Source of the DNA: Tenrec ecaudatus
Taxonomy: Eukaryota; Chordata; Mammalia; Afrosoricida; Tenrecidae
Direction: 5' to 3'
NCBI RefSeq assembly: GCF_050624435.1
Contig: NC_134541.1
Coordinates: 7,888,983 to 7,952,982 of the forward strand
DNA: 64,000 nucleotides
The first letter of the stretch is position 1; every line of letters starts with the position of its first letter. The position numbers and the translations under genes were made by a program. Below are positions 21,900 to 31,910 of this stretch, piece after piece. Below the pieces are notes generated by a model. It saw only the letters and a list, made by a program, of their open reading frames with translations. It made no database searches and was not told the DNA's origin.

Positions 21900-22072
21900 C
21901 AGAATTCAACAGATCTCTGCCATCATCAATTCTGACTCACAGTGAGTGACCCTATAGGACAAAGGAGAACTTCCCCTGTGGGTCTCATAGATTGTACATC
22001 TTTATGGGAATAGAAGGTCTCATCTTTCTCCTGCAGAGACACTAGTGGCTTTGAACTGCTGACCTTGTGATC
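21900..22072 (-). mobile_element. AfroSINE inside MLT1
   Basis: Antisense series: 'ctctgccatcatcaattctg', 'gactcacagtgagtgaccct', 'atagaaggtctcatctttct', 'gtggctttgaactgctgacc'. Confidence 0.9.
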
Positions 22073-22370
22073 AGGTGCCCTCAAATCTCTTCTGACTCAT
22101 AGACATCTTTTGTAGTCAAATGCTCTACCACTGAGCAATACCCCCGATAGACATCTTTTGTGCATCGGAACGAAACACTGCCTGGTCTGGTGCCCTCTTA
22201 ACAAGAGTTATGTTTGAACTTATTATTATCAGTCACTGTGTCAATCCATCTTGCTGAGGATTTTCCTCTTTTTCGTTGACCCTTTGCACTTTATCAACCA
22301 TGATTTCTTTCTCTGGGGCCTGGTCTTTCCTGATAACATGTCCAAAGCACATGGCACACAGTTATAGAGA
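22073..22370 (-). mobile_element. RTE LINE 3' end, interrupted by a tRNA half
   Basis: Antisense RTE tail: 'aggtgccctcaaatctcttc', then after the insertion 'gaacgaaacactgcctggtc', 'cagtcactgtgtcaatccat', 'cctctttttcgttgaccctt', 'gataacatgtccaaagcaca'. The RTE is continuous when 22,114-22,161 is removed. Confidence 0.88.
22114..22146 (-). pseudogene. Tailless retropseudogene of a tRNA-Cys(GCA) 5' half
   Basis: On the minus strand, after one extra C, 32 bases match the 5' half of mammalian tRNA-Cys(GCA): acceptor strand 'gggggtat', D arm 'gctcagtggtagagc', anticodon-stem strand 'atttgact'. From memory of the tRNA only one base differs (a T for the A at position 9). The match stops at U33, just before the GCA anticodon. 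It is flanked by perfect 15-bp direct repeats 'atagacatcttttgt' at 22,099-22,113 and 22,147-22,161, and has no poly(A). It cannot encode a functional tRNA. The structure fits the class of tailless retropseudogenes made in trans by L1 machinery. Confidence 0.85.
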
Positions 22371-22439
22371 GTAAGATTTACAAGGTATCATTTCGGGGGA
22401 CACAATTCAATCTAGAAACTCTGCAGAGGATCTTTACAA

Positions 22440-22915
22440 GCCCCATTTTCTTTGCCATGTGACACACGAGAAGCAGGAACTAGCCAAGAAATTCTCAGTC
22501 TATCACACCACCTCCAAATCACCTGTAGCTAGTGTTAAAATATTGCTAAATTGTCCACACCTGCTAGGGTGCTCGATTCTTGGGCTCTTTGTCCATGCTA
22601 TTGCTTTTCCAGTCTTGGCACACTCCTCCCCTTTGAATAATCAGTTGCTCCTCATGCTAGACATTTCAGTCCATCTCTCATTTCCTCTAGGAATCAGTCT
22701 CTAGAATAAGTTTTCCATCATTACCATAGGTCTTCTTTCAAATTTTTATTGTATTTTACTTGTGTCCAGTTCACTGTAATTTTTATTACAGCAATTGTTT
22801 GCTATGTTTGTCTCTTCTATTGTCCTGGCAAGGAGATTTCATTTTTGCTCACTCACTGTGGTCACAGGGTCTGGGACATATTAGGTGCTTGGAAATTGTG
22901 CTCCCTGAAACTGGT
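22440..22915 (+). mobile_element. L2 LINE 3' region
   Basis: The L2 3' UTR series is visible: 'ttgtccatgctattgctttt', a CT-rich central block, 'ggcaaggagatttcattttt', and the end 'gggacatattaggtgcttgg'. An ancient mammal-wide LINE, non-coding. Confidence 0.6.
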
Positions 22916-22990
22916 GCTCACTGGAGCGAATGGGTTGTCACTTCCATCTCACCCTCACAGGTGAGCTCCTCAGAATATTGCATTGGATAA

Positions 22991-23743
22991 GGTTGCTGTT
23001 AAGTGTCCATGAGTTGGTTCCAACTTCTAGTGATCCTACTTATAACAGAAGTTTCACTGTCAGACACCGCTCCATCCTCACCACCGTTTCTTATGTTGGG
23101 GCCCTTGGCTGTAACCATTATGCTAATCCTTGTGCCCAAGGTGGTCTTCTCCTCCTTCTCCTTCTCTTTCAACTCCTCTTCCTCCTCCTCCTCCTCCTCC
23201 TCCGCCTCCTCCTCCTCCTCTTTCTTCTTCTTCTTCTTCTTCTTCTTCTTCTTCTTCTTCTTCTTCTTCTTCTTCTTCTTCTTCTTCTTCTTCACTGGCT
23301 CTTTACTTTACCAAGGATGGTGTTCTTCTGTAGGAACTAGTCTCTCCTGATAGCATGTTCAAATTACAAAATCTTTGCCTCTGACGAATATTCTGGTGTT
23401 TCTTGGAAGAAAGAACTGTTTTTTCTCTTGGCAGCCCACGGTACTCTCGGCATGCTTCCCAGCACCATGATGCAAATGCACCCATTCTTTTTTGGTCTTC
23501 CTTATTCCATGTTTGACTTTCACATTTACGTGAGGTGACTGGCAAGATCATGGCATGGGTTGGGCGTCCCTCACTCCTCAAAGTAACATCCTTGCTTGTC
23601 AGCCCTTCAAAGAGCAGATGCACACACTGTGCATTTGATTTTTTAACTGCTGCTTCCATGAGCAACAATTGTGGATCGAAGCAAGATGAAAACGACTTCA
23701 TTTTTTCCTGTTTATTGTGATGTTTCCTACTGAAACCCTATTG
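22991..23743 (-). mobile_element. RTE LINE 3' part, expanded internally by a microsatellite
   Basis: Antisense RTE: 'gagttggttccaacttctag', 'ctccatcctcaccaccgttt', then a pyrimidine array, then 'tctttactttaccaaggatg', 'tctcctgatagcatgttcaa', 'aacaattgtggatcgaagca', 'gtttattgtgatgtttccta'. The family's 'cttcctctttttc' stretch is where the array grew. It continues into an oppositely oriented RTE piece at 23,744. Confidence 0.85.
23180..23293 (+). repeat. (CTC)n(CTT)n polypyrimidine array
   Basis: About 12 CTC units (one CGC) are followed by about 24 pure TTC units (23,222-23,293). The other strand is (GAA)n, a sequence type able to form triplex DNA. It produces long Ser/Phe/Leu and Lys/Glu frames that are artefacts. 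Confidence 0.97.
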
Positions 23744-23915
23744 GAATGATAAGTCAAAGACCTGAACAGAAAATTTCAAGAGAAAACTGGACAAGACAAA
23801 GTAAAATATTATAATGAAATGTCCAAAGACCTAGACTTGGAATACCAAAAAGGAAGAACACATTCAGTAGATCTTAAACTGAAAAAAATATTCAAGCCTC
23901 TAGCTGCAATATGCT
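23744..23915 (+). mobile_element. Inverted 5' segment of the same RTE
   Basis: Sense RTE linker region: 'ctgaacagaaaatttcaaga', 'gacaagacaaagtaaaatat', 'tataatgaaatgtccaaaga', 'ttcaagcctctagctgcaat'. Directly joined to the antisense 3' part, it gives the head-to-head arrangement expected from twin priming. Confidence 0.75.
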
Positions 23916-23937
23916 CCTGTTCTCTTAAGCCAGTCCC

Positions 23938-24105
23938 ATAGGGAGTCCTGATGTGGTGCCAAGGGATACGTGCTTGGCTTCGAACAAAAGTCTGGCAATT
24001 TGAATCCACCAGATGTGCCTCAGAAGAAAGGTCCGGCGGTCTAGTGCTGAAAGGTCACCATGGCTGAATATGGGAAACCACAGAGAGATGGGTAACTGAA
24101 AACTT
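23938..24105 (+). mobile_element. AfroSINE, older subfamily
   Basis: Head 'agggagtcctgatgtggtgc', 'ggcaatttgaatccaccaga', 'aaaggtccggcggtctagtg', 'gaatatgggaaacca'. The tail is eroded. Confidence 0.78.
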
Positions 24106-24289
24106 CTCAGGTGAGCTGACTAGGGTTTTGAACAGGTTTGAAGTGGTTCAATCTTGCTGGACCATTGTAAACCAGTTAGAAACTCTAGAAGTGCCACACC
24201 TTCTGTGAGAACTTCCCAGAGCCTCGTACAATGGCTACTGATGTCTACAAGATTCAATCATTGTCTATAGTGAGTAGCATTTTCCCATG

Positions 24290-24445
24290 ATATAGTCAAT
24301 ATCGGTATAATATGGAGGAAAATAAATAAGGATTCAAAAGTTTAAGGATTTGATTACCCACCAATATCAGCTAAAGGAGATAGGCTTGGATTTGAATCGA
24401 GATACTCTGACTCCTGAGCCTGTTGACCTTAATCATTATGGATAC
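24290..24445 (+). mobile_element. MIR SINE 3' part
   Basis: 'gcttggatttgaatcgagat', then 'actctgactcctgagcctgt' and a trailing 'gaccttaatcattat' match the MIR 3' layout. Confidence 0.6.
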
Positions 24446-24487
24446 TGACTGACATCTTGGTGTTTATAAATATGAGGATGAGCGAAA

Positions 24488-24765
24488 AGTAGGTAGGTGC
24501 CTTTGAGTCAGTTCTAGCTCACGGTGACTCTTATGTACAACGGAATGACACGTTACCCAATCCTGCACAGTCCTCCCTATTCCTGTGAAGTTGGAGCGCG
24601 TGGCTCCAGACGCTGTGTCCATCTGTCTTGTTGAAGTTCTCCCACTTTGTTTCCTGACCCTTTCCTTCACCGAGCAGGATGCTCTCTCCAGTGACTGCGC
24701 CCCCGATATCATGTCCAAAATATAAAAGGAGATGTCTTGCCATCCTCACCTCTTAGTAGCAATTA
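24488..24765 (-). mobile_element. RTE LINE 3' end
   Basis: Antisense tail 'taggtgcctttgagtcagtt', 'gtacaacggaatgacacgtt', 'cccaatcctgcacagtcctc', 'agacgctgtgtccatctgtc', 'gatatcatgtccaaaatata'. 5' truncated. Confidence 0.85.
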
Positions 24766-25820
24766 GGCTCTACTTATTCTGAAACACAAAATAAAAGCCC
24801 CAAATTACACGAGATACGTAAAGAATATTAAACAAAATCATTTTCATTTAACAAACCTAGTAAGTAACTGGATTCCTGGTAGAGTGTAGTTGATTAATAC
24901 ACGCAGCTGCTAAAAACCGTGCTGACATTTCCAGCTCACACAGACCCACCTCCCAAGCAAAACCTGAAAGTCTACTTCCACAGAAGCAGCCATTGACAAT
25001 CCTAGGACACAGCTCTCCCATGATAGATAGGGAGTTCCCGGGACTCTGACGTGGCTCCACAGAAACTGATATGGTGGTAAGTATTTAGAATGTTACATAG
25101 CAGAGATGGAACGAAACATGAGTCCATTACTCTTTAAAACCCACATACTTCTTGCCCTCATGTGTGCTTCATAAAAGAAGTGTCAATGCCCCCAAATGTT
25201 TGTTTCTCCCAGGCTTATTAAGTTACCAATAAAACAGATTTGCTTTATATTGTTGGGCATTACCGCATGTACCTGTGGACAATATTAAGCTAAGTTATAC
25301 CCTCAACCCCAAATCAAAGTGTTTGCCTTTCCTGGATAGATCAGGCCATACAGCAGTTCTCAGGGCTGAAATATTGTGTCTGCTAGACACAGCCATAAAT
25401 GCAGTAACTGCCGAATTTATAGATCAGCAAAGAGGGATAGTATTCCAATTATCAGTGAACCACAGAAAGTGTCTTCAATAAAAAAGATATAGTGAAAGGT
25501 GGCTGGCCAAGGGGACAGATGGCGGCAACAGTTTCATGCTGGGACCGACCCCTTAGTGACTCTGCTCCCATATTAAATAAGGATAGTGAGCTAATCCCCA
25601 TCCACAGTTACCTGGCTTCCCAGTCTCACCTGATCTGCCTTCAGGAGGTACTTAGTCCACAGTGTCACTGCACTTCAGAGGAAGCACTTTTAAAGAAATT
25701 GTATGGGTCAAATGACTGATTCTTTGTTACTAGGGACTATCTATTGTGGCAATTGCAAGTGATGTGCCATAGAAGACCTTGTGGCAATTCCTCACTCTCA
25801 GCAGCAGGATGGTACCCCCA
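24766..25820. other. Unassigned non-coding DNA
   Basis: No gene or clear repeat recognised. Open frames at 25,275-25,481 and 25,492-25,719 are unrelated to each other and have no recognisable domains. Confidence 0.4.
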
Positions 25821-25821
25821 A

Positions 25822-26205
25822 ATTATTATAGGTGCCATAAAGTTGAATCCAATTCACAGTGATTGTATGTGGCAGAGCCGAATGGCCCGTGGAGTTAGCT
25901 AGAGTGCAATCTTTGGCACTGTTAGGCAAACATGAGACAGCTAACAGTAAGATCTGCAGTTCAAACCCAGTCAGCCCCGAAAGAGCAGCCTGTCTCCTCA
26001 TGTGAAGACTTACAACTGCAGAAACCATCTCCAGGGTGGCTGTGCGGTACAATCAACTAGCTGACTGCGCTTGATTCTTTTTCTTTCACTCTTTAGCAGA
26101 GCACGTGGTCAATTCTTTCTCCCGAAGCGCCTCTGGGTGGGTTCAAAACCACTGACATTTTTGTTCACAGCTGAATGCTTGAGCATTATGTCATTAAGGA
26201 TACGT
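25822..26205 (-). mobile_element. AfroSINE with a second AfroSINE nested inside
   Basis: The antisense SINE runs from 25,822 ('taggtgccataaagttgaat') to about 25,915 and resumes at about 26,070 ('attctttctcccgaagcgcc', 'gggtgggttcaaaaccactg'). A sense SINE occupies the middle ('ctgcagttcaaacccagtca', 'cttacaactgcagaaaccat'). 'tagct' on both sides may be a remnant target duplication. Confidence 0.75.
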
Positions 26206-27162
26206 TTGCACCCCAAATATTCCTCAGACATTGCCTCAGGCCAAGCACTGAGACATTCATTAAATTTATTCTGAACCTTTAGGCGCCTTAACTGGTTTTC
26301 ATTGAGTTCTCTCTGTTTAAAAGTTCTTGTGTGACAAGGTCTTTTCCCATGTTACAAACTAAACACAAATAAGGATTTTAAGAGATGCCTTCATGATGGA
26401 TGTTAGAAACTTCCTAAGTCTTGAGAAGGCACACAGTCTATCTTCTCTGCTCAGTAACCATGGTTATTTGCACAGTCTTGTGCTTACTCATGTTACCGTT
26501 TACAAAGCCTGTTAGTTTGGCCAATATTTGAAGTCATTCTGGGTGCTGGGCTCTGGGCTAGGCACTTGGAACGACATGTGGAGGCCTGCAAGAGGCGGAG
26601 TCTCGGTTGGGAAAGTCAAACATACCCAGACAAGGCAAAAGGTATTGCTACTGGCCTTCCAGTTCTTGCATCATATGGGTTATTCCAAGGAAACTATGTA
26701 TAAATGTGTGTTTGCTATTAGGAAACGGCTGACGACAAGTTCTCCAAGTAGTACACTTCCTTTAGACCCTTCAGTGGGCCTTAAAAAAAGGGTCCATTTA
26801 AAGCAGTGACATTTTAGGGGCTCTGCTGGGCCAGTTCAAGGCCGTCTAGGTCAGCTCAGAAGATTATGGCAACTGTTTCAGGGGACTCTCAAAGTGTCAT
26901 CTTGATATATTTTCTCAAGAGACACAGGATAATTATGGGAACTTATTGTGAAGAATTTGGAAGAAAAACTGCACTGGTGAGAAAAAGTCCAGGAAAGCTC
27001 CACTGGGGGCTTGGGGGTGGGGTGGGGGGTGGGGGGTATACCCCCATCACAACAATGTACCTGCTTCTTCTTCAAGGGTATGGAGGGCTTCCTGTGAGGA
27101 TATCAAGCAGCCTACAGTCCTGATCTTTCCCTTCAGACTTTTGCTGCCCCGTGTGTTAGGCT
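26206..27162. other. Unassigned non-coding DNA
   Basis: No gene recognised. Contains the G-rich motif annotated at 27,013. Open frames here are short and unremarkable. Confidence 0.4.
27013..27036 (+). other. Predicted G-quadruplex motif
   Basis: Four G runs of 5, 4, 6 and 6, separated by single T loops. This meets the strictest G4 pattern (runs of at least 3, loops of 1). Function unknown. Confidence 0.85.
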
Positions 27163-27590
27163 GAATTTTCTAGAAACAGAAAATTAGTGACATTCATATA
27201 TCAGAAAGACCTTTGTAACAAAGAAGAATTTAATATTAAGGAAGCGACTCAGCCCAGTCCAGTCTAACTCAAGCCCATGGCTCAGATGCTAGATGGTAAC
27301 TCTCTTAGACTCATGTAGTTGCCAGTGAAAGGGAAGCTGGGAGATCACAGGACATTGGGTGTGGCATACTGTGGATCCAAGATGTGTGGGAACATAGCAT
27401 GGGACCAACAGCTTTTAGGCATGGCAGGCCATGTTGGCAGCCCCCAGAGCAAGATGCAGAGTTTATGTAAACAGGGCAGCAAAGAGGCTCAAGAGAGAGA
27501 ACAGTTCTCAGTATGTTTCTTAGAAAATGTCACACCTCTGCAGAGGTATCACCAAGCGAAGACCTGATGGATTGATACATTGGACCCTAC
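27163..27590 (-). mobile_element. Unassigned LTR-like repeat
   Basis: The edge 'tgttaggctgaattttctag-aaacagaaaa' resembles 'tgttaagctgggttctctag' at 53,975 and, inverted, the ends at about 43,920 and 49,180. The TGTTA/TAACA-type edge suggests an LTR. I cannot name the family, and the far edge is uncertain. Confidence 0.4.
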
Positions 27591-28425
27591 CCCTACCTCC
27601 ACACAGACACCATGAAGTTGGCATAGAATGTGACCATCACACCCAAAATCAAAGATCACAGACCAGAACATGACTTTGAGACCCTCGGGGATGTCCCAAC
27701 TACCATTCTGATAGGGCTGTCTGATATGGTGGTCTAAGCGGGCAGAATTCATCACCACAGAGGTTGAGAAATGAAAAAAGCCTTCAGACACCTGCCACCC
27801 TGAGTAGACGTCAGGTAGAGAAACCAAAGCTTCATCTTTTGATATTTTTGTTAAATCCATTTTTAAATGATTTTGTAGAAAGATTATTTATCCTAGACTA
27901 ATTGAGTAAAACTGATTGAATGGTGGAGACCACATAAGAGAACTTGACCCTGGGGGCTAGACAGAAGAAGGTGTTCACTGATTGATTTATTGTTCTTACA
28001 GACAAGGTATAATTAGTGGATGATTTTTGATAGTGACCATAGGCTCAACTTGGACAGGACAGGGTAGCTAGCCCTCAGGTCTGCTGCTCTCAGTATTCCT
28101 GGGTGGGGAGATGTTTAAAGCAGGAGCAGAGGGAGGGCAGGAATCATGTAAAGAGAATGATTGTTCATGAGCTGTTCCTTGAACATTACCCCAAACGCCT
28201 CACTGTGGGGGGAATCACTTCAACATTAGATGGAAAACTCCTGATACAATAAGGTGATGTTGGCAGGAAGCATTTTCTCTGTATGAACCCAGAACGAGAA
28301 TCTAGCTTGTGATTTATAATCTATTCATGTGACTGGGAAGGACTGGTGAGATTTCATGTTACTGACAATCTGTGCAGATTAGAGAGGCATGCAGGGTGTT
28401 AATGACGCTGGTGTGCATTGCATCA
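27591..28425. other. Unassigned non-coding DNA
   Basis: No gene recognised. A 103-residue minus-strand frame at 27,549-27,860 has no known domain and no codon-bias signal visible by eye. Confidence 0.4.
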
Positions 28426-28429
28426 AACA

Positions 28430-28640
28430 GCCGCTTGCCTTCTCAGTGCCAGGTTGGAATTAGGCGGTTGCCACAGTCTAGAATGCTTTTTCTCTCCACA
28501 CATTCTACATCCAACCTTCTGCCTGGCCTGGTTCCAATATTACATCTTCCTGACAGTCTTTGCTGACTTTCCAAAATCAGTGCAAAATGCCACTCACTGC
28601 GCATGCCTTAGCATTGACTTCCTTATATGAGCATATTAGT
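28430..28640 (+). mobile_element. L2 LINE fragment
   Basis: 'cagtctagaatgctttttct', 'tctgcctggcctggttccaa' and 'atcttcctgacagtctttgc' follow the L2 3' region layout. Confidence 0.55.
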
Positions 28641-28647
28641 ACCACTA

Positions 28648-28945
28648 CAACGGGAGGTTGTTGACTCGATTCCAAACCATGGTGGCATATACGTGTCAGA
28701 GGAGAACTTCACTCTGGCTCGTTTCTGAAGCAGATCATCATGCCTTTCTCCCAGGATGACTCCAACTTGCTGATTCGTGCCATCCCAACCTAAAAGCTAT
28801 TACCATAGATTCAATTCCAACTCATGGGGACCCTATGGCACAAAGTAAGGTGGCCTTATAAGGTCTTTGGTGTTACAAATATTTACGGAAGCCAACTCGA
28901 ACAGATTTCTCCCGCACTCCATTTGTGCCACTCAGGGAGTCCAGT
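28648..28945 (-). mobile_element. Two adjacent antisense AfroSINEs
   Basis: The first spans 28,648-28,790 ('gttgttgactcgattccaaa', 'catcatgcctttctcccagg'). The second spans 28,793-28,945 ('taccatagattcaattccaa', 'ctcatggggaccctatggca', ending 'cactcagggagtcc'). Both are diverged. Confidence 0.78.
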
Positions 28946-29954
28946 ATATACATAAACTACCATTCATTGATAGTTAATTGATTTGCTGAGAATTAATTAA
29001 TTCAACACAAAACATGGTTTTTAAGCAACCGTGGTGTCCTAGTTTGGAAGGATACAGTAGAGGTCAACTAGGCATCTGCAATCAGAGCAAGTTTCATTCT
29101 AAACATCCCATAAACGATTGATTGAAGATTATAACTCAGTTAATTGTGACAAGCGCAGTGAAGCCATTGAATGGACTCGTGTGATAGAGTCAGGGTTAAG
29201 GTTGATTTATAAGGGGTAGCAGAGGACAAAGAGGACCGTTCTAGGAATTTGACATGAAATCGTGTTCACTCACATGAATATGACATTCCTTACCAAGCCA
29301 TAAAAATGAATACCCCACAAGTTCCCAGCCCAAGACCTGCCCCATAGAAGTAACTCAATTACAATTGCCTTGATGGATCCTAGGGGATTACCCACCATCT
29401 CTATAATGTGGAGCAGGACTGGGGAATGTGAGGCAAAACATGATGAACATGCAGGCCTGGTATTTGTCCTCTTGAGAGCTGTGGCACCAGTGACTTGTTG
29501 GTTCTTAGTGTGCTTTGAGGATAAATGAATCGTGACCAATCTCCTCCCCTGGGAATTCTGAATTGCCCCAAAAGCACAAAGGAGTCAGACAGATGGAGGT
29601 GTAATTTTGACCCTCTTTATTAGGTTTGCTTAACTAATGGGTTTACTTTGGCCCACAATCACAATCAAGATCTATAATGTTTCTGGAGTCCATCTTCCAG
29701 AGTGGTTTACCCAAAGAAGACCATGGGTCTAACGAGTAGTTGATTATATAGATATCTGGAATTGCTGCCTTATATCTCAAATGCTGACAGTGGGCTCACA
29801 TTGGCCAGAGCATGGTCTTCAAGAGGCTACCAGATAGACGAAGACACAAAGGTCAGCAGTCCAATGTGTTTGGAATTAGAAACAAGACAAGAGACTACTC
29901 TTCTTCCTCCCTCTGCTTAACTGCTGCACCACCAGGGGTCTTCTATTCACAATA
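28946..29954. other. Unassigned DNA
   Basis: No gene recognised. A short antisense SINE head ('taactgctgcaccaccaggg') is at about 29,918-29,942. Otherwise nothing was identified. Confidence 0.4.
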
Positions 29955-30452
29955 AAGTTACTGCTACTTTCCTCTGGTTCCTAAATGCTTCCCCCCTCCC
30001 TGCACTATCATGATCCCAATTATACCTCACAAATCTGGCTAGACCAGAGGATGTGCACTGGTACAGATAGGAACTGGAAACACAGGGAACCAGGACGGAT
30101 GATCCCTTCAGGACCAGTGAGTGGCAATACCGGGAGGGTCCAGGGAGGGTGGATTGGAAAGTCGGAACCGATTACAAGGATCTACATATAACCTCCTCCC
30201 TGGGGGATAGACAACAGAAAAGTGGGTCAAGAGAGACGTCGGACAGGGCAAGATATTACAAAATAATAATTTATAAACTATCAAGGATTCAGGAGGGAAG
30301 GGGGGAGCTGATGATGCCAGGGGCTTAGGTGGAGAGCAAATGCTTTGAGAATGATGAGAGCAATGAATGTGCAAATGTACTTTACACAACTGATATATGC
30401 ATGGATTGAGATAAGTTATATGAGCTCCTAATAAAACGATTAAAAAGAAGCT
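29955..30452 (+). mobile_element. L1-type 3' tail, ~500 bp
   Basis: Sense copy: 'ttcctctggttcctaaatgc', 'agaccagaggatgtgcactg', 'gacaacagaaaagtgggtca', 'acaaaataataatttataaa', 'agctgatgatgccaggggct', ending 'cctaataaaacgattaaaaa'. An AATAAA hexamer lies just before the A-rich end. It corresponds to the last ~500 bp of the element at 60.37-61.45 kb. Confidence 0.8.
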
Positions 30453-30719
30453 ACCGTGGTCTCTCTGCAGGGCTTCAGAGATGATATTGTGAGTTGCCCT
30501 GGAGTTGGCTTCCATTCATGAAATTTTATGCAGAACAGAAGAAAACACTGCCTAGTCCTGTAACACTGTCCTGATTATTGGTGTCTACACATGTATGTTC
30601 ATGTGTAGAGTTGTCTGGTTGGTAGCCCACTTAGCTAACCTAAAGTTAATGAAAACGCAATAGCCACGCCGAGGGAGAAAAACGCATTAGCTGACTTCCA
30701 TAAAGATCACAGTATCGGA

Positions 30720-30868
30720 AACCCAGTGAGGTGGCAGTTGTATTGTCCTATACATTTTCTGAGTCAGAATCCACTCAACAACATTTCTCCTACAGAACCA
30801 TGGGATGGGTTTGAACCACCCACTTTTCAGTTAGCAGCTGAGCACTTAAGTCTGTTGCCACCATGACT
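30720..30868. mobile_element. Two AfroSINE fragments back to back
   Basis: A sense 3' part is at 30,720-30,785 ('aacccagtgaggtggcagtt', 'gagtcagaatccactcaaca'). An antisense 5' part is at 30,785-30,868 ('gggtttgaaccacccacttt', 'agttagcagctgagcactta'). Confidence 0.7.
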
Positions 30869-30895
30869 GTGTGTGTTGCTCCAGGTAGCGCTTAA

Positions 30896-31316
30896 GAAAT
30901 CCAACAATGCATTCATTGCATTAGGTGAATCCGCTGCATAAGAACTCTTCAAATGGTTGAAGAGCAAAGCAGTCACTTTACAGATTAAAGTGCACTTGAC
31001 TCTGATATTTTCAATTATCTCATATGGACCCCAAATAAGAAAGGCTACAGGAGAATTGACTAATTATAATTATGGCATTCGTAAAGAATATTGAAATATC
31101 AAGGACTGGCAGAAGAACAAACAAATCTGTCTTGGGAGGACAGCCAGAATGCTTTCTAGAAGTGAGGATGGTGAGACTTCATCTCACATACTTTGGACAT
31201 GTTATCAAGAGAGGCCAGTCCCTGAGAAGGTCATCATACTTGTTAAAGTAGAGGGGCATTGAGAAGGAAGAAGACTCTCAACAAGATGGATCGACACAGT
31301 GGTTCCAACAATGGAC
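30896..31316 (+). mobile_element. RTE LINE 3' fragment
   Basis: Sense: 'caatgcattcattgcattag', 'gaagaacaaacaaatctgtc', 'agacttcatctcacatactt', 'tggacatgttatcaagagag', 'gatggatcgacacagtggtt'. The last RTE ~50-100 bp are missing. Confidence 0.88.
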
Positions 31317-31454
31317 CATGGCGGGCCACTGTGCTCTTTCTGAATTCTTGATCTTTGTTCAAAGCCTGCACCCGCTCTTGGGGAGGCCACGGCCATCAAG
31401 TGGAAGGCAGCAGCCCTATCACTCTGTCATATGGATGATGCTATGGTCTGTAGA

Positions 31455-31625
31455 GTATTTATTAGAGTGGCACAAACAGTTAAGTTTCTTGGTTACTAAC
31501 CACAAGATTGGGAGTTCAAGTCCACTCAGTGCTACTCCGAAAGCAAAACTTGACAATCTACTTTCAAAACCAGCCACTGAAAACTTCAAGAAGCACAGCT
31601 CTGCTCTGACACGTGTGATGGTGCT
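31455..31625 (+). mobile_element. AfroSINE, older subfamily
   Basis: 'gtggcacaaacagttaagtt', 'attgggagttcaagtccact', 'accagccactgaaaacttca', 'ctctgctctgacacgtgtga'. Tail lost. Confidence 0.75.
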
Positions 31626-31769
31626 ACTTAAAGATAACTGGTTACAGTACTCATTAGTTTCATTATTGCACTTTATGTGTCAGTCTTCCACCAAACAAAA
31701 AGACCCCAAACACATTACCAATGGATCAGGACACACAGTGACATTGTAGGAAAAAGTAGAACTACTCTA

Positions 31770-31910
31770 GAGAGATCTTGAGGCTGGGAAACTTTACTGA
31801 AGCAGATTGCCACATCTCTTTTTCCCATAGGGAGGCTGCCAGGTTGGATCCTGGGGCCTTAAGGCTAAGAGTCACATGTTTTAAGCACTGCACCATCAGA
31901 GCTCCGCAAT
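31770..31910 (-). mobile_element. AfroSINE, 5' portion
   Basis: Antisense: 'tgaagcagattgccacatct', 'ctttttcccatagggaggct', 'taagcactgcaccatcagag'. The SINE head 'gagctctgatgg' lies at the right end. Confidence 0.8.

Larger units (their letters stand above)
21555..22425 (-). mobile_element. MLT1-type LTR split by SINE/RTE
   Basis: The antisense LTR 3' side is at 21,555-21,660 ('gtgcaactataacagaaatt', 'aaggaggctgggaatctgat'). The LTR 5' side is at about 22,373-22,425 ('catttcgggggacacaattc'). The middle is replaced by AfroSINE, RTE and tRNA-half insertions. Moderately confident. Confidence 0.6.

Noticed and set aside
22099-22161. Functional tRNA gene
   Set aside because: Only the 5' half is present, with no anticodon, T arm or 3' acceptor strand. 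The direct repeats show a retroinsertion.
22930-23350. Open frames of 98-136 residues rich in Leu, Ser, Phe or Lys/Glu
   Set aside because: They are translations of the CTC/CTT array in all frames, embedded in a dead RTE.
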